From assembly GCA_002105175.1 (NCBI GenBank), contig MCGE01000013.1:248001-312000 (forward strand): a DNA stretch of 64,000 bases, in the 5' to 3' direction. This stretch comes from Absidia repens. Its lineage: Eukaryota; Mucoromycota; Mucoromycetes; Mucorales; Cunninghamellaceae. Position 1 is the stretch's first letter. Every line of letters begins with the position of its first letter. Positions 47,601-59,800 of this stretch are shown piece by piece. Under the pieces are notes generated by a model. The model did not search any database and had not been told where the DNA came from. It saw only the letters and a list, made by a program, of their open reading frames with translations. The position numbers were made by a program, and so were the translations under genes.

Positions 47601-49548
47601 GTAAGACAACTTCCTATTGATGACCGAATACTAACAAGAAAACAGTTGACTTGAATTGGATGGCGGAGTTGTCTACCAACGAAGGTAATTTCTTCTTTGA
47701 GAAAATCATTAATCTGGTCAAAATGCCGATTTTTTTTTTTATGATCAAGGATTATGGGATTCTATTTATGACCCCTCGTATCTACAAGGTCATATGTTTG
47801 GAAGAAGACCACTCGGCAAACAAGCATTTTAGGTGAAGATAATAATACGTATCAAATCAGAAGTCGAGATTTCTTTTTTTTTTTGATCCGTAGTGGTGGT
47901 TTGAATTTGTTAAGGAAACGATACATTTTCCTATCGATCGATTGGCGGTGCATTATCCTTGGTTGCACTGAACATGTCCTTTTTGCAAGACAGGTTAACG
48001 CGATGCTTGGTTCTCGTACAACGATTAGAGTAAGTGTGAAAAAGCATGCGATCATTGATGAAAAAAATAAAATAAAAAGAAATAGAGACTAATGCTATTC
48101 TTATTATTAATCAACTCTACCTGTATTATTTGATTTATGTTTTATAGAGGTAAACCTTGTCTTCCACCTCGCGTGTTATTGCTACTGGTGACACTTTTTT
48201 TTCATGTCTTTTTTATATTCATGACCCAGAACTATGGAATTCTCTGGATACAAAATCCTTTATGAACTATTCCTTTACCAGGTAAAACTATGAAAAAAAG
48301 GACGATGATGATGATGAATATGATAAAGCTAAAAGGCTTTTTTTTAAAAAAAAAAAAAAAAAAAAAGAAAACAAGAATTTGTTGAATTGCACAGACAAAA
48401 ATCGTTCTGCACCAATTAGAAATAGACCTTGTTGCATAGTTTATATATTTCCCTTTTCCCCTTATTTTTATGTTTTATTTTACCAAATCTTAATAATAAA
48501 TAAAAGTTTATTCTAGAAATCGTGTGATTCATCATTATAGGACAAACCGGCTTGTTACGGAATGGGTATATGTGTTGTTTGATAAAGGGCAATTTGTTTG
48601 AAAATGGAGAATGGTGGGGATGTATTCGGAGACGGGGGGAATTGAATTTTATTGAAGGATCGTACGATACAATAACAATCATGCGCCGTCTTTTTTTCTA
48701 TTTTTTAGTGTGGAGGGGTTAGAAAAGAGGGAGGAAGGAGAACAATACGGCAATAAATTCATTCAAATCGCTGATATCCTTGTCTAGGAAACCATTTGTA
48801 TTATTTTTTGGGTAAAAAAAAAAAAAAAGTTTTCCCATGTGTCGATATTCACGCATGTTGTACATAATATCAGCGTTACATTGACATTTCACATGTCAAT
48901 GTTTTTTTTTTTTTTATCATATCGCCATATCCAGTCGTCTTTGCTTGTAAAATGATGCCGGAAGGAACCGTTTTGATTTGATGAAAAAACCAGAAATTGG
49001 GCTTGTTTACATTGGTACAATGACATGGCTCGATTTTTTTTTTTTTTTTTTTTTTTGTACTTATCATCCCACCCACCCTTTGTTTGATTTGGTCGGAGAA
49101 TAGAATGCATAACGCCTACTATAATTGGTAAAGAAGATGTGGGGCACTGTTTTTTTATTCTTTCTACCACTCATCAGATATCATCACCAACTATCTTCAT
49201 AAAAAAAGGGTGATTGTTTTTTTTAAACCTCCTCCATCAATATTGTTACACTAGCACGATCACCCTAGACTATCATTCATTTTCCCTTTACAATCAGATC
49301 TTTTCCAGAATGTAAGAGGCACGTTAGTCATAGTATATAAAATAAGCCTGTCATAATTTTTTATTTGTGCTAAAAGATTCTATCATAATAATAAAAAACT
49401 GTCTATATGTAATATTTTGGTAAAAAAAAAAAAAGAGGATGCATATAAAAAGAACATGGGGGGGTAATCATCTACATATAATGTCTAAGGGTAAGGGTAT
49501 GCTTGGCGATATAAATTTTGGCCGTGTTTGAAAAAGGTTCAATTATTC
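44634..49548. other. Gene-poor segment with repeat copy 5
   Basis: About 4.9 kb. Contains the P450 promoter (CCAAT boxes at about 44797 and 44833), repeat copy 5 (46590-47330), A/T homopolymers and weak frames (45752-46063 +; 46077-46286 -, which reads SSIPFSEIPSQYFDDGPYN but has no ATG). A plus-strand stretch near 48220 reads HDPELWNSL, reminiscent of the end of a reverse transcriptase ORF, but is too short to call. Confidence 0.5.
46590..47330 (+). repeat. Dispersed repeat, copy 5 (long form)
   Basis: Starts near ttccgcccacgtgaatat (46622), then a T/C-rich tract, ttcaccattcaacttc, the core (46781-46845), ttgaataaaata (46919), gtcccattcgtctctctcat (46962) and a second degenerate subunit about 190 bp downstream (atctcactttggtcttcctc, 47150), ending near the aacaaagtcattt motif that also ends copy 3. 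Confidence 0.8.
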
Positions 49549-49728
49549 TCATCGTCTTGGGGATACTGGACAATACTAAGATGCAGGAAATTATATCAAT
49601 ATCATTTCAAAATAAAAAAAAAACATGAATGTCATGATTACCTTGGTTTGGTGGACCTGACTGCCACAAATTTGACAGTTACCACTAGCTTGACGGATAT
49701 AGTTGATAGAAGAAATAGAAGCGGCCAT
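49549..49728 (-). CDS. 37-aa CCHC zinc-knuckle microprotein (2 exons)
   Basis: Exons 49728-49642 (29 codons) and 49575-49549 (8 codons plus stop). The 66-bp intron has donor gtaatc and acceptor cttag in phase 0. The spliced product ends ...GNCQICGSQVHQTKYCPV, with the exact zinc-knuckle spacing C-x2-C-x4-H-x4-C; the last Cys comes from exon 2. Such knuckles bind single-stranded RNA or DNA or protein partners. That a canonical motif appears precisely across the splice junction supports the model, but the protein is very short and no homologue was identified. It could also be the N-terminus of a longer alternative transcript or a remnant of a gag-like or host zinc-knuckle gene. Confidence 0.45.
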
Positions 49729-50401
49729 AGTTTATTATGAGACAATATGATAGAATGAATAAAAAATAAATGGGATGATGAAAGATGATGAAGATGTAAG
49801 AGGATGAGGATGAAGAGGAGGGGGGGGAATAAAAATGAAAATGTGTAGAGGTAAAGAAGGGTGAAAAAAAAAAAAAAAAAAAAAAGGAAAAAAAGAAAAA
49901 AAATTTAAGCTTCCAAGCTTATATACCTTTTTTTTAACACCCCAGTCAATCTCATAATTGCTTCAATATAGTCCATATCATGTCAACTTCTTCTCTTTAT
50001 AAATTTCTGTACAACGCTGCCACGTTTAAACACTTGTGTCACTTAAAGGATTCCATGGAAAAACGAAACTGGATAGACAACCAAAGATTCAATGTTCTCA
50101 TTTTTCAAACAACGCACGAATCTATCCTATTGAGCAATTCTATATTCATAAAGGAAAAAGGTAAAACGATAATAATATCATACATAAAAATACAGATTAA
50201 TATATGTTCGAACAGATGAGTGATGTTTATTTCCAATGATAAAAAGTGCGGAGATGGGGAGAAGATATGTCTATAATACGAATTATTCTTTAACAAGCAA
50301 ATACATAAGTAAATAAAAAGGATGAGATAAATGGACAAAAAAAAAAAAAAGAAGAAGAGAATAAACAGGGCGAGTGTAATGAAAAAGGGGACAAAACTAG
50401 T
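49729..50401. other. Intergenic region between knuckle gene and DNAJC7-like gene
   Basis: Contains a purine-rich leader, an A run (49865-49885) and a 79-codon ATG frame at 49980-50219 (+) beginning MSTSSLYKFLYNAATF, for which I see no family match. It may be random or a small gene; I do not call it. Confidence 0.4.
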
Positions 50402-52243
50402 CTATCCAAAGTGGAATGAGTGACCACCATGCTGAGAACGACGACCGCCTCCACCGGGGAAACCACCACCCATACCACCTGGGAAGCCGCCACCAGGGAA
50501 GCCGCCGCCCATGCCGCCCATACCACCACCACCTGGGAAGCCACCGCCCATGCCACCCATACCGCCCATACCGCCACCAGAGGCGAACATATGAGCGAAA
50601 ATATCGTTCATATCCACACCTCCAGCGTCGAAACCGCCACCACCCATACCGCCAGGGCCATCCAAATCAACACCGGAATCATATCGAGCCTTCTTTTGGG
50701 AATCACTGAGTACTGCATAAGCTTCACCAACTTCCTTGAATCGAGCTTCTGCCTTTTCGTCGCCGGCATTTTTGTCCGGATGGTATTGTAAAGCCAATTT
50801 TCGGTAAGCCTTTTTGATTTCTGTTTCACCGGCATCCTTTGATACACCAAGCATCTTGTAATAGTCCTTGCGTTGTGATTTTTTGAGTTCCAGTTCAGCT
50901 TTACGAAGAAGGTTGCGGTATTCTATATAAAGAAGGAAATGGATAAGTCATCAAAAAGAAATAATCACCTTTTTTTTTTTTTTTTTTTGTTTACCGCGAT
51001 TGCCAGCATCGACTTCAGTCAAACGTTTGTAATCTCTAGTAGCTTCTTCATATTGCTCAGTTTCCATATAGCAAGCAGCACGACGACTAAAGACCTTTGT
51101 AAAGTCAGGATCCAGTTCTAATGCCTTGTCACAATCTTGTAATGCTTCTTCAAACTTTTTCAACTAAAAAGGGTAATCAATAGATTAAATGATAAGTATG
51201 ACGTGTTGCACATCACATTTCCCAACCTAAAAAAATTGCCTCTATATTTTTTTCCCATTCACCTATTTTCCCTTATCTTTTTATTTATTTATTTTGTGTT
51301 TGGTTACCTTTTGTAATACAGCTGCACGGTTAGAGTATAATTTTGCATTCATCACGGAGTTATCAGGATCCAGTTCCAAGGCGGCAGTATAGGCATCATA
51401 GGCATCTTGTAATTGATTGGATTTGAATGCCGTGTTCCCGGCTTCTTTCTTGGCTTCAATGGCACGGGCTTTTTTCAGTAAAGTGCGAGCTTTGGCAAAA
51501 TCAGGATCACAGCGAAGAGCTTCCGTACAATGAGCAGCGGTCTTGGCATTATCACCTTGACCATAGAAGACACGTGCCCGTAAAAGCAACGCATCAGGGT
51601 TTTGAGAGTCCATACGAACCAGAGAACTAGATAGATCAAAAAATTAATATTACATGAGTATGTCACCATCATTATCATCCATTCGACTCATCCTCTCTCT
51701 CTGTTAACTAATATCTATCCACATTATAATACAAAGAAAAACTTACTTGACAATACGACTAGCTTCAGAGTAGTTCTTTTCACCAAGGGCACATTCCGCT
51801 TGCCATACTTTCCATTTCTGGGGCACATTATCTTGATCCACCAATTTCAGTGCTTGTCCCAAACTATTGCGAGCCAGTCCCCATTGCTTGTTGTCCATAT
51901 ACACTTGCATTTGCGTCAGGTAATTCTTGACGTGTAACAGAATGTTGTATTCCCGTTGTGCTTGTCCGTTGTTCTTGTCCAGAGAGAGGGCCTTGTCGTA
52001 TAATCGGCCAGATTCTTCTAAATTGCCCAAATTCAAGTGACATTTCGCCCCACGACATAAAGCCTTGATGTTACTGGGATCCAACTCCACTGCCGTGCGG
52101 CAGTCGGTCGCCGCATCCTTGTACTTGCCCAACATGGTCAATGCTGCTGCTCGGTTGGCATAATAGGTTGAGGTTTTAGGGGAGGCGTCTATTCGTTAAA
52201 AAGAAGGTACAGAGATGAGTATCATGTGTCATAAATCCAATCC

Positions 52244-52278
<35 letters not shown>

Positions 52279-52487
52279 ACATCAGGTACATCTGATATTT
52301 GTATGTTTTCTAACTTACCAATAGCATCACCATATAGTTTGACAGCTTCTTTGTAGTTTCCAGCCTTGTATTCTTGATTGGCTTGTGCCTTGATCTCTTC
52401 AGCAGATCTATAAAAGAAAAAGGTTGAATGAGTATCAATAGTATATAACCAAATGTTCTCTAACATCAAGTGTGCCTTGGACTCCCT

Positions 52488-52524
<37 letters not shown>

Positions 52525-52569
52525 TGTTACTTACATAGGGGCGGCATCGATATCCATAGGAGTAGACAT
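50402..52569 (-). CDS. DNAJC7-like TPR/J-domain co-chaperone (6 exons)
   Basis: Exons 52569-52535, 52407-52319, 52188-51747, 51626-51308, 51163-50995 and 50922-50402 give 524 aa with all phases closing. Tandem TPR units run from about residue 12 to 350 (for example [60 protein letters not shown]). A J domain follows ([23 protein letters not shown] in LQYHPDKN about residue 397), then a Gly/Met/Phe-rich tail ending HSFHFG. The layout is that of DNAJC7/TPR2, which bridges Hsp70 and Hsp90: TPRs dock the EEVD tails and HPD stimulates Hsp70 ATPase. The protein is cytosolic, without a targeting signal. It starts at [11 protein letters not shown]. The repeated GGM/GGF coding DNA in the tail makes spurious frames on both strands. 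Confidence 0.93.
52242..52274 (+). repeat. (AT)n microsatellite in DNAJC7-like intron 2
   Basis: About sixteen AT dinucleotides within the second intron. Similar (AT)n tracts occur at 22312-22330 and 28139-28160, all in introns. Confidence 0.85.
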
Positions 52570-53445
52570 TATTGATAAATATTATAGATGATATACAAAG
52601 GAAGGGGGGAAAATATACAAATTACTGAAAGGTACGGACTTCAGTAAAAATAATGAGATGAGAGAGAGAGAGGGGTAGGGTTAAATCCAATCAATAAAGA
52701 TGTCGAAGAGGATAAGAGTAAACGGAAAAAGAAAAGAAAAAGAAAAAAAGGAGAAAAAAATAATAATAATAAAATATTACCTTGCATCCAGCACCAACCA
52801 CAAGTCACCGCAAAAAAAGACCCTAAAATATTCCTTCGAGTACCTTCCATTGAGAGCACTACGAGTATTTTTCAAGCACAGGAGCGGTCTGCCTAATTTA
52901 TGAAGGAACAACGGAGCTTGAAAAATCAAAAATGGGCTCTCTTTTTTTCAGGTCCCAATGAGATTCAAGTAGAAAATGAAAATTACCCAATCCAATTTAG
53001 TCTCATATGGTAACCAATGGAATGAAAAAGACATGGCTTCCTAAATCTATTCGATGATGGTGGAATGGGAAAACCATTGCCATGAGCTGACCGGCGTTCA
53101 GTAAGTTTTGGGTCGCCATTGAGAAAAACGTGAATTTCCTGTTGGACAAAATGGAGATAAATATAGTTTATAATGCTGATTTTAATGGAAAGAGTGTCAC
53201 TCTGTTGTTAGTTTTTTTGATTCATGCACAATTGGTCATTTGCCTTATTTAAGCGCCATTAAAAAATTACACCTCTAAGAATGGATTATCTTATCTTTGA
53301 TAAACCGCTTGCGTCATTTCATTGGCCATTAGCAGTTGTCCCAGTCGTTCCCACGGAAATTGGCATATAAACTTTTTTTTTTGCCTTTTAATTCTGTGAA
53401 TATTTCTTCTTTCTCTCTTCCTCCCTGATTTTTTTTTTTAAAAAA
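52570..53445. other. Divergent promoter region, DNAJC7-like / small zinc-finger gene
   Basis: About 875 bp between two divergent starts. The left part is purine-rich on the plus strand (52620-52770). Sequence such as gaacaacggagcttgaaaaatc (around 52904) might contain a heat-shock-like GAA/TTC pattern, but I cannot confirm one. No ORF with support. Confidence 0.5.
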
Positions 53446-53817
53446 ATGCCATTCCGTTGCAAGTGTGGAAGAACTTTTGAAAAGACAGACTCATTCTCAA
53501 CTCATACTTCAGCATGTGCGTCATTCCATCATCGTCGCATGTCTGATACAGCAGCGTTGCATACTCATCAACAGCAACAGCCACAGTATGGCTCGTCTCT
53601 GCCCACTATTTATTCGACGCCATTGAACTTTAATGGCCAAGCTTCTGTCTCTCCCACATCATCGTCTATGGCAAGTTCACCAGGTAGTAGCGGCAATGAT
53701 ATGCCTCAACAACTTAGCTCGTCACCTCCTCTATGGATGCCAACTGGTATATCTATTCAAAATGCATTCGAAGGTGCAAGAAGAAGATCCATGTCCTATG
53801 GTAGTACTTTCAAGTAA
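53446..53817 (+). CDS. Small fungal zinc-finger protein (123 aa)
   Basis: A single exon. The N-terminus MPFRCKCGRTFEKTDSFSTH followed by TSAC gives a C-x-C-x12-H-x3-C metal site (Cys5, Cys7, His20, Cys24), a finger variant that recurs at the extreme N-terminus of small fungal proteins of unknown role. The remainder is Gln/Ser/Pro-rich and disordered, ending in a basic RRRSMSYGSTFK that could be a phosphorylation or nuclear-localisation patch. The ATG directly follows an A/T-rich leader. The function is not known; nucleic-acid binding is an inference. Confidence 0.65.
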   Translation: MPFRCKCGRTFEKTDSFSTHTSACASFHHRRMSDTAALHTHQQQQPQYGSSLPTIYSTPLNFNGQASVSPTSSSMASSPGSSGNDMPQQLSSSPPLWMPTGISIQNAFEGARRRSMSYGSTFK

Positions 53818-55272
53818 ACGATTAGTCGGACTTCCCATTTGTTCTGAAGTATATATATCCTTATCTCATCCCCCTCTCTCTTTTCCCCCAGCCTTTAACT
53901 CTCAAATAGTTAGTGATTTATAGTTTTGTATCCATTTATTTATCACTTCGTCTGTACATATTTTATATATATCTCAAATTACTCTCACAATTTTTTTTAA
54001 ATAAATATTTGCATATATGAAAAAAAAACAAAAAAAAAACGCCGTTATCATAGTACATATTATTGTCAGCTGAGAATATGTGACATCCGATATCGATGCG
54101 GGTTTATTAGTTTCGCTCTTTATTTTTTTTTTTGACAGCAAAAAACACTTTGGGTGTGTGTTGCGATTAGACGCGGTTTCAAAAACACAGCCTCACGACT
54201 ACTGTCATCAGAGGTATCCACACTCTCCTCCCTACTACTCTCTACTTGGTCTAACATGCATCATGTATTCTTTATAAAAGTGGAATTCAATTTGGACCTT
54301 TAAATGGTTCAAAAAAAAAAAAGGACTTTGGGAATTTTTTTGTTTTTCGCCACTTCGCTCCTCATTTTCCAAACATGTGGGAACGCACCGTGACAGTTGC
54401 GTCACGAGAAGCCATCCACCATGCCATCGATGCTAAACCATAGCATTTGACTAATTAAATAGTTGGATGGTGGAGATTTCTCTTATGAGACGAGAATTAT
54501 CATGTTCATCATTTAACAAAGGTGGACCTAGACTTTTTGTATCCGGCCAGTACAAAAAAAAAAAATCGCAAATTCAATTCACAAAATATTTCACACCCCG
54601 CCCACGTGGAACTTTATTTTTCTACCATTTTTTATTTTTTCGCGCTCGCTCGCTCTCTCCCTCTCTCTCTCTTTCTTTCATTTTCTTTTTTTTCCTTCAT
54701 TTTTTCTTCACCATTCAACTTCTTTGAGGTTCTTTTGGACTTAGAATAGCGTCAGTACTAGTTTAGAAGCGTTTCCAGCTCAGGGATTACAAGATGCATG
54801 GGGAAACCCTTTCATTTTGGATTCCGGATTTAGAACCACCATGAATTGGCCTTTTGAGGCCATCATTAGCTTAGTTTAGTGTTTGTTGGTGATAGATTGT
54901 ATTAAGTTCTGAATAAAATATGCATCCTTTTATTTGCTTTAATGAAAAATATTCTATAAGTTCCCTTCATGTCTTGTGCAGTAGATCCCTTTGTACCATC
55001 CCCACCTTTCGACTAGTATTGATCGATGTTGTGTTTTAGTAGCAGACACCTCCTCCGTCATTCTCATACATTGTACAGTATATTAATTCACATTTTACAA
55101 ACATATATTTAGGTTAGTTTTGAACGGTCTTCAGATCTCCCATTAGTCTCTCTCATGCTAGCTACAATAGATCCCTTGTGTACTGTTGACTTTCGTAGAC
55201 TATGCTTACGCTTCAATAAAACATATCCTATTTTTTCATCAAACTCTATTATCAAACCCATTGGGTATTAAA

Positions 55273-55306
<34 letters not shown>

Positions 55307-55796
55307 TGAGTATGATAAGCCATGAATTGAATATTATGCCATATACGGCGATGATTTCAGTGACACTGGGAGGGGGGGGATTACCTATGAGGGACGGTAT
55401 TTTTTTGATTATTAACAATATATACGTATATATACAATGAAGTAAAAACAGCGATGACAAACAAAAAATTCAAAGCAAAATTAATGATAAAATAATATGG
55501 TTTTTATTCAGTGGAAGTGGGTAGCATAATGATATCTATAACAGCAAAATGTAAAATGGGTCTTTTCAAATTAATCGGAGCGCTGACAATGTAGACTGCG
55601 ATCGAGGGCGATGTGGCAAATCATCTAAAATAAACGTACCGTGTCTGATCGACCGAGCTATAAAATGGCATTCAGTAATATCTAGTATTAAACATACTTT
55701 TTTTTTTATTAGATTACCAATGGACAATGGCGTATATAAACAAACAGTATGAATATAAAAATAAATCTAAAAGAACTAAGAGATGGTAAAAAATAA
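53818..55796. other. Gene-poor segment with repeat copy 6
   Basis: 3' region of the small zinc-finger gene (aataaatatttgc at about 53999), the dispersed repeat (54590-55250), a long interrupted T run (55273-55307), and the 3' flank of the M16 protease. No gene supported. Confidence 0.5.
54590..55250 (+). repeat. Dispersed repeat, copy 6 (long form)
   Basis: Begins at caccccgcccacgtggaact (54594), followed by a C/T microsatellite-like tract, ttcaccattcaacttc, the core (54777-54835), ctgaataaaata (54910), subunit 1 near ttcatgtcttgtgcagtag (54967) and subunit 2 near tctctctcatgctagctac (55143). It is nearly identical to copies 2, 3 and 5 across the core. Confidence 0.8.
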
Positions 55797-56806
55797 CTAA
55801 ACCAAGGACAAGGAAGAAGAGATGGTAGGTGAAGATGAAGGTGAAGAGGTAGGAGTAGATGAAATCGAATAATTCAAGGAGGACGAAGATGCTGCGACGG
55901 AAGCGGTAGAGGAGGAAGGGGATATAGACAAGGCGCGCGATGACAGTGACGGAGAAGAGGAATAGATATCATCAGGCGAGATTTGTGAGAGCATGGGAAA
56001 TCCTAGTGACCGGAAGCCATTCATCATATCATGTACCTTGGTAGAAGATCCTACAACCACAAGATCGGATTGCCCCACTTCGAAAAGCGTCAAAAGATAT
56101 TTGTGCAGGACCCGGTGGACATCCGACAATGTCACGGCTTGGATTGCTTGTAAAAACACCTTCTTGACAGGCTGGTTCTGGCGCAGAACTTGGTTAATGA
56201 AGGAATGGACTCCCGCAATGGATCGTGTCGCTTCAGATTGTGCAAGGTCAAAAATAATACTACTTTTGGCACCTTCTAGTGAATGAGGATCAAAAGTCAT
56301 CTAGAAAAATAAAATAAAATAAAATAATAAAGGTTAGCAAACACATACACACATCATACTCCCACACACAATAAAAAAAAATTACACACTCCCAATTTTT
56401 TCAACTTGCATGGCCGCCAGCAAACAAATCCATGACATGCTTGATCTGCTCGTAGGCTTTTGAAACATCAGAAGATTGCAAAATCCAAAGCGATAAGGTC
56501 CCGGCCTCAATATTTTCCAAGATATAGCATTGGTATGCCAGTCCTTTTCCACGAATCAATTTCCAAAAAATTCCTTCCACTGTGTGTAGCATTTCTATAA
56601 GAACCATCAGTGGAGCAATATCAGGAGAGCCAAAATCAGAAGGTCCTGCCATTGTTGAATGGGAGTCAGTTATTGAAATCTAGTTTGTGCTGTGTTTTTT
56701 TTTTTTTTATATTTTACCTGGCGCTGAAATAACCGAACAGGTGCTTTCCATAGATGGCTGATTGATAATCACAGCCTTCAAACCACCAGGAATTGTTTTT
56801 TTTTAC

Positions 56807-56837
<31 letters not shown>

Positions 56838-59800
56838 AAGAAAATGTCAGTGAATTTTATTATGTTGATAAATAATTTAACTGTACTTACAATATGACCC
56901 ATATTTTGACCATGATGACCAAGTACGTCCTTTGCCCTGGTAATTGGCGCGAGTATCCCAGTAGATGTCTTTGTGATAAAGAAAGAAGAAAAGGGGAATA
57001 AATAAGTATAACGGTAAAATGCCGATCAAATCTTGACCTCAATGCTTTACCGACGCCTTCCATGTGGTGAATGCTGATTTCGGACCGCTTGTATCAAGTA
57101 TATTTCCCATAACATGGACACTAATATTTTCCCATTTGCACACTATGTAACAAAAAGAATAAATGTGAGGTCTACATTTGAGATATCCTTTTCTTTTGTT
57201 GTCGGCACTTTACAAATAGATCGGTAGCTATTCATGTCTTTGAGAATTTGATGGTAGGCACCATCGTCATCCAATCGTTCCAAAACACCAGCAAGAAACT
57301 TGGATTGGTAGAGATAATCACATGCAGCTTCCGTCGACTTCTGCACATTGTGTTGGTAAGCACGCAAAACCCATTCAGCCAGCTAGGGAAAAAGAAACAA
57401 AGAGAATTTATTATATAATTGGCCCCTCATGATGTACTGTATTTTACCTTTCTGCCATCCCGTCGAGCTTGCGGAATATCGTTCAATATCTTGTTAGAAG
57501 CCGTCTTGAGTCTAGACCATCATAATAAAAGAGTTTAAAATGGTAGCACACACACAGACCCACACACATAAATCATGGTGCCACTTACTTTTCTACTGTA
57601 TATTCGGTATGCCACAAAAGATCATTCAGCCATTTCACTGCGCGATGATATTTACTTGTCTAGTAAAAGAGAACAAGAGAAGTTAGTTCAACAATGTGAT
57701 TGACATGCGAATGCTGTCCTAAATTTCTTACCTCCACTTTGAGCGTTAGTACAATATATTCTCTAAACGCCGGGCCACGTCCTAACATAATTCGATAGTC
57801 AATAGTGTCCTTATTCAATTGCAAAATGAGCTCGTCAGAAGAAGTGGCCAGTTTGCCTTGCCGAAGGGAATCCATAGGTAACGAGAATAAAGATTCCATG
57901 TATAGTCTTCCGTAGGGACGAAGTGAGCCAGGCATATCACCAGTATTGAGATAGACGGAAATAGTTGTAAATGCAGACTGTATTTCTAGAATACGATATA
58001 AATGTAAATATATATGTATATATGTAAAATAGCCATCACCAAAGGGTATCGAAGTCCCCAACCACACTTACGATCATATTGGATTGAATACGGAATATCA
58101 ACGTTATCCATATCAATATATGTCTGTAGGTTGTTTCTATTGATAAAAATTGGTGAATACATACAAAATGGCACCTTCCTTTTTTTTTTTGGTGTGTTAT
58201 CCGAATTTACCTAAATTGCACCAAGTGGGAAGGAGGAGTTGGATTCCGAGCTGTGATCACATCGATCGAGGATATATCCGAAGCATTAGGAATAGGAAAA
58301 GAGTCCAGGACATGATGAGGGATTTCCATTTCGTTTTGTTGGTTGGCGTTCTCCAGTTGAGTGGCAAATGCTTGTAATTGTTCTGGCCCATAGTCTAATT
58401 GCTGCTTTTTCAGTCGTGTTTGTTCCGCTTCTTGTAGCTCCTGTGCCATTTGAGATGAAGGTTTCCCAACCAGAGCAACATAACATCCATCGGTATAATA
58501 TCTAGATAATATATACATAAATAATTAATGTCGGTGTAGATCGTTTTCCCCCTCCCAGTTTATTTTTTTATAATATACTTTTTCAGTAGATGAGACCAAT
58601 CATTCCGGGTGAATTGATAAAGTTGATTCAATGGCTTGATTCTTTGTAAACTTTCTTCCATATCATAACCGTAGATATAGTCTATTTGATAAGAATCAGT
58701 CAGTATTTCATTATTAAATGAGCAAATTTGATTACTTACCATTGATGATAGAGAATGGAACGCAGTAAAGGGATCGATTTTCATATCCTTCCAAAACCTA
58801 ACATATATAAGAGGACTGGTGAGTGGTTCTTCATATTAATTTATCCCTTGCATTTATTTCGTTGATTACCTTCAAACGTTCCCTGTCGATTAAAGTATAC
58901 ATCCTATCCATATCAATGTTTTCCATCCTCACAATATCGTTCAAAGCATCCAAAACCATAGGCACCACAGTATCAGAATATATAATAGGGACGTTTTCAA
59001 TATTGATAGTAATAGATGTTCGAGCATATTCTGTTTGCGAGCAATCAATAACTAGAAAAGCGAAAAAGTAAGACGATGATGGCATGAATAGCGCAAGTAC
59101 ATTTTTTCTTCGTGTTACCTACATGTGCAAAGAGGATCGTCAATTTCCACCAACAATTTTTGGAGAGGGGATACTGAAGAGTCGGTCAAATATGTATTTA
59201 GGACTTGAATGGCCGCCATTTCCAAAAAATCCTATCATAAAGAGAGTAGAATACAAAGTCACTAACATAAATCCAGCATTATATAAAAGCCGCCTTACAT
59301 TTCCTAAAGGACCCAACCATGATATACTAATTGCACCTATGGTTTCATCGAGATCAGGGAAAAGAACTGTTTCAGTAATGCTCTCCGCCAAATCAGGAAC
59401 GGATAAGAGACATGACGACCATGGCCGTTTTGGTTCTTGCTGCTTCAAAATAGGGTGATGTTGTAGTTGTTGTAGTTGTTTATGCTGGTCGTGGATGAGA
59501 ATATTTTGATCGATGGTGTTCAAAGTGCTGAATAGTTGTGATCGATCCAATTTCCCCGCAATCACAATACACAAGTTGTCGGGGCGATAGTAAGTTTGGT
59601 GATAAGATCGAACTAATATAATAATTACAAAGAAGAAAAGAAGATGAAAATACAGAAAATAGAGTTAGTGAATAGTTTCTTGTGTGATGACAATGAAACG
59701 AATAAATCAAAATATGCATTTTGTTTTCTTACCTGAATGAATATCTAACTGTCGTATAGAATCCATTTTGCCACCAGGTTCATTCCGATAGGCACAAGTT

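Noticed and set aside
50290..50791. His/Thr- and Val/Ala-rich frames over the 3' exon of the DNAJC7-like gene
   Set aside because: These are shadow frames of the repetitive GGM/GGF coding sequence; the J-domain frame is the real one.
58740..58797. Alternative frame FWKDMKIDPFTAF in exon 10 of the M16 protease
   Set aside because: It looks protein-like but does not match the phases of exons 9 and 11; the frame ending VPFSIIN joins both neighbours and leads into DYIYGYD.
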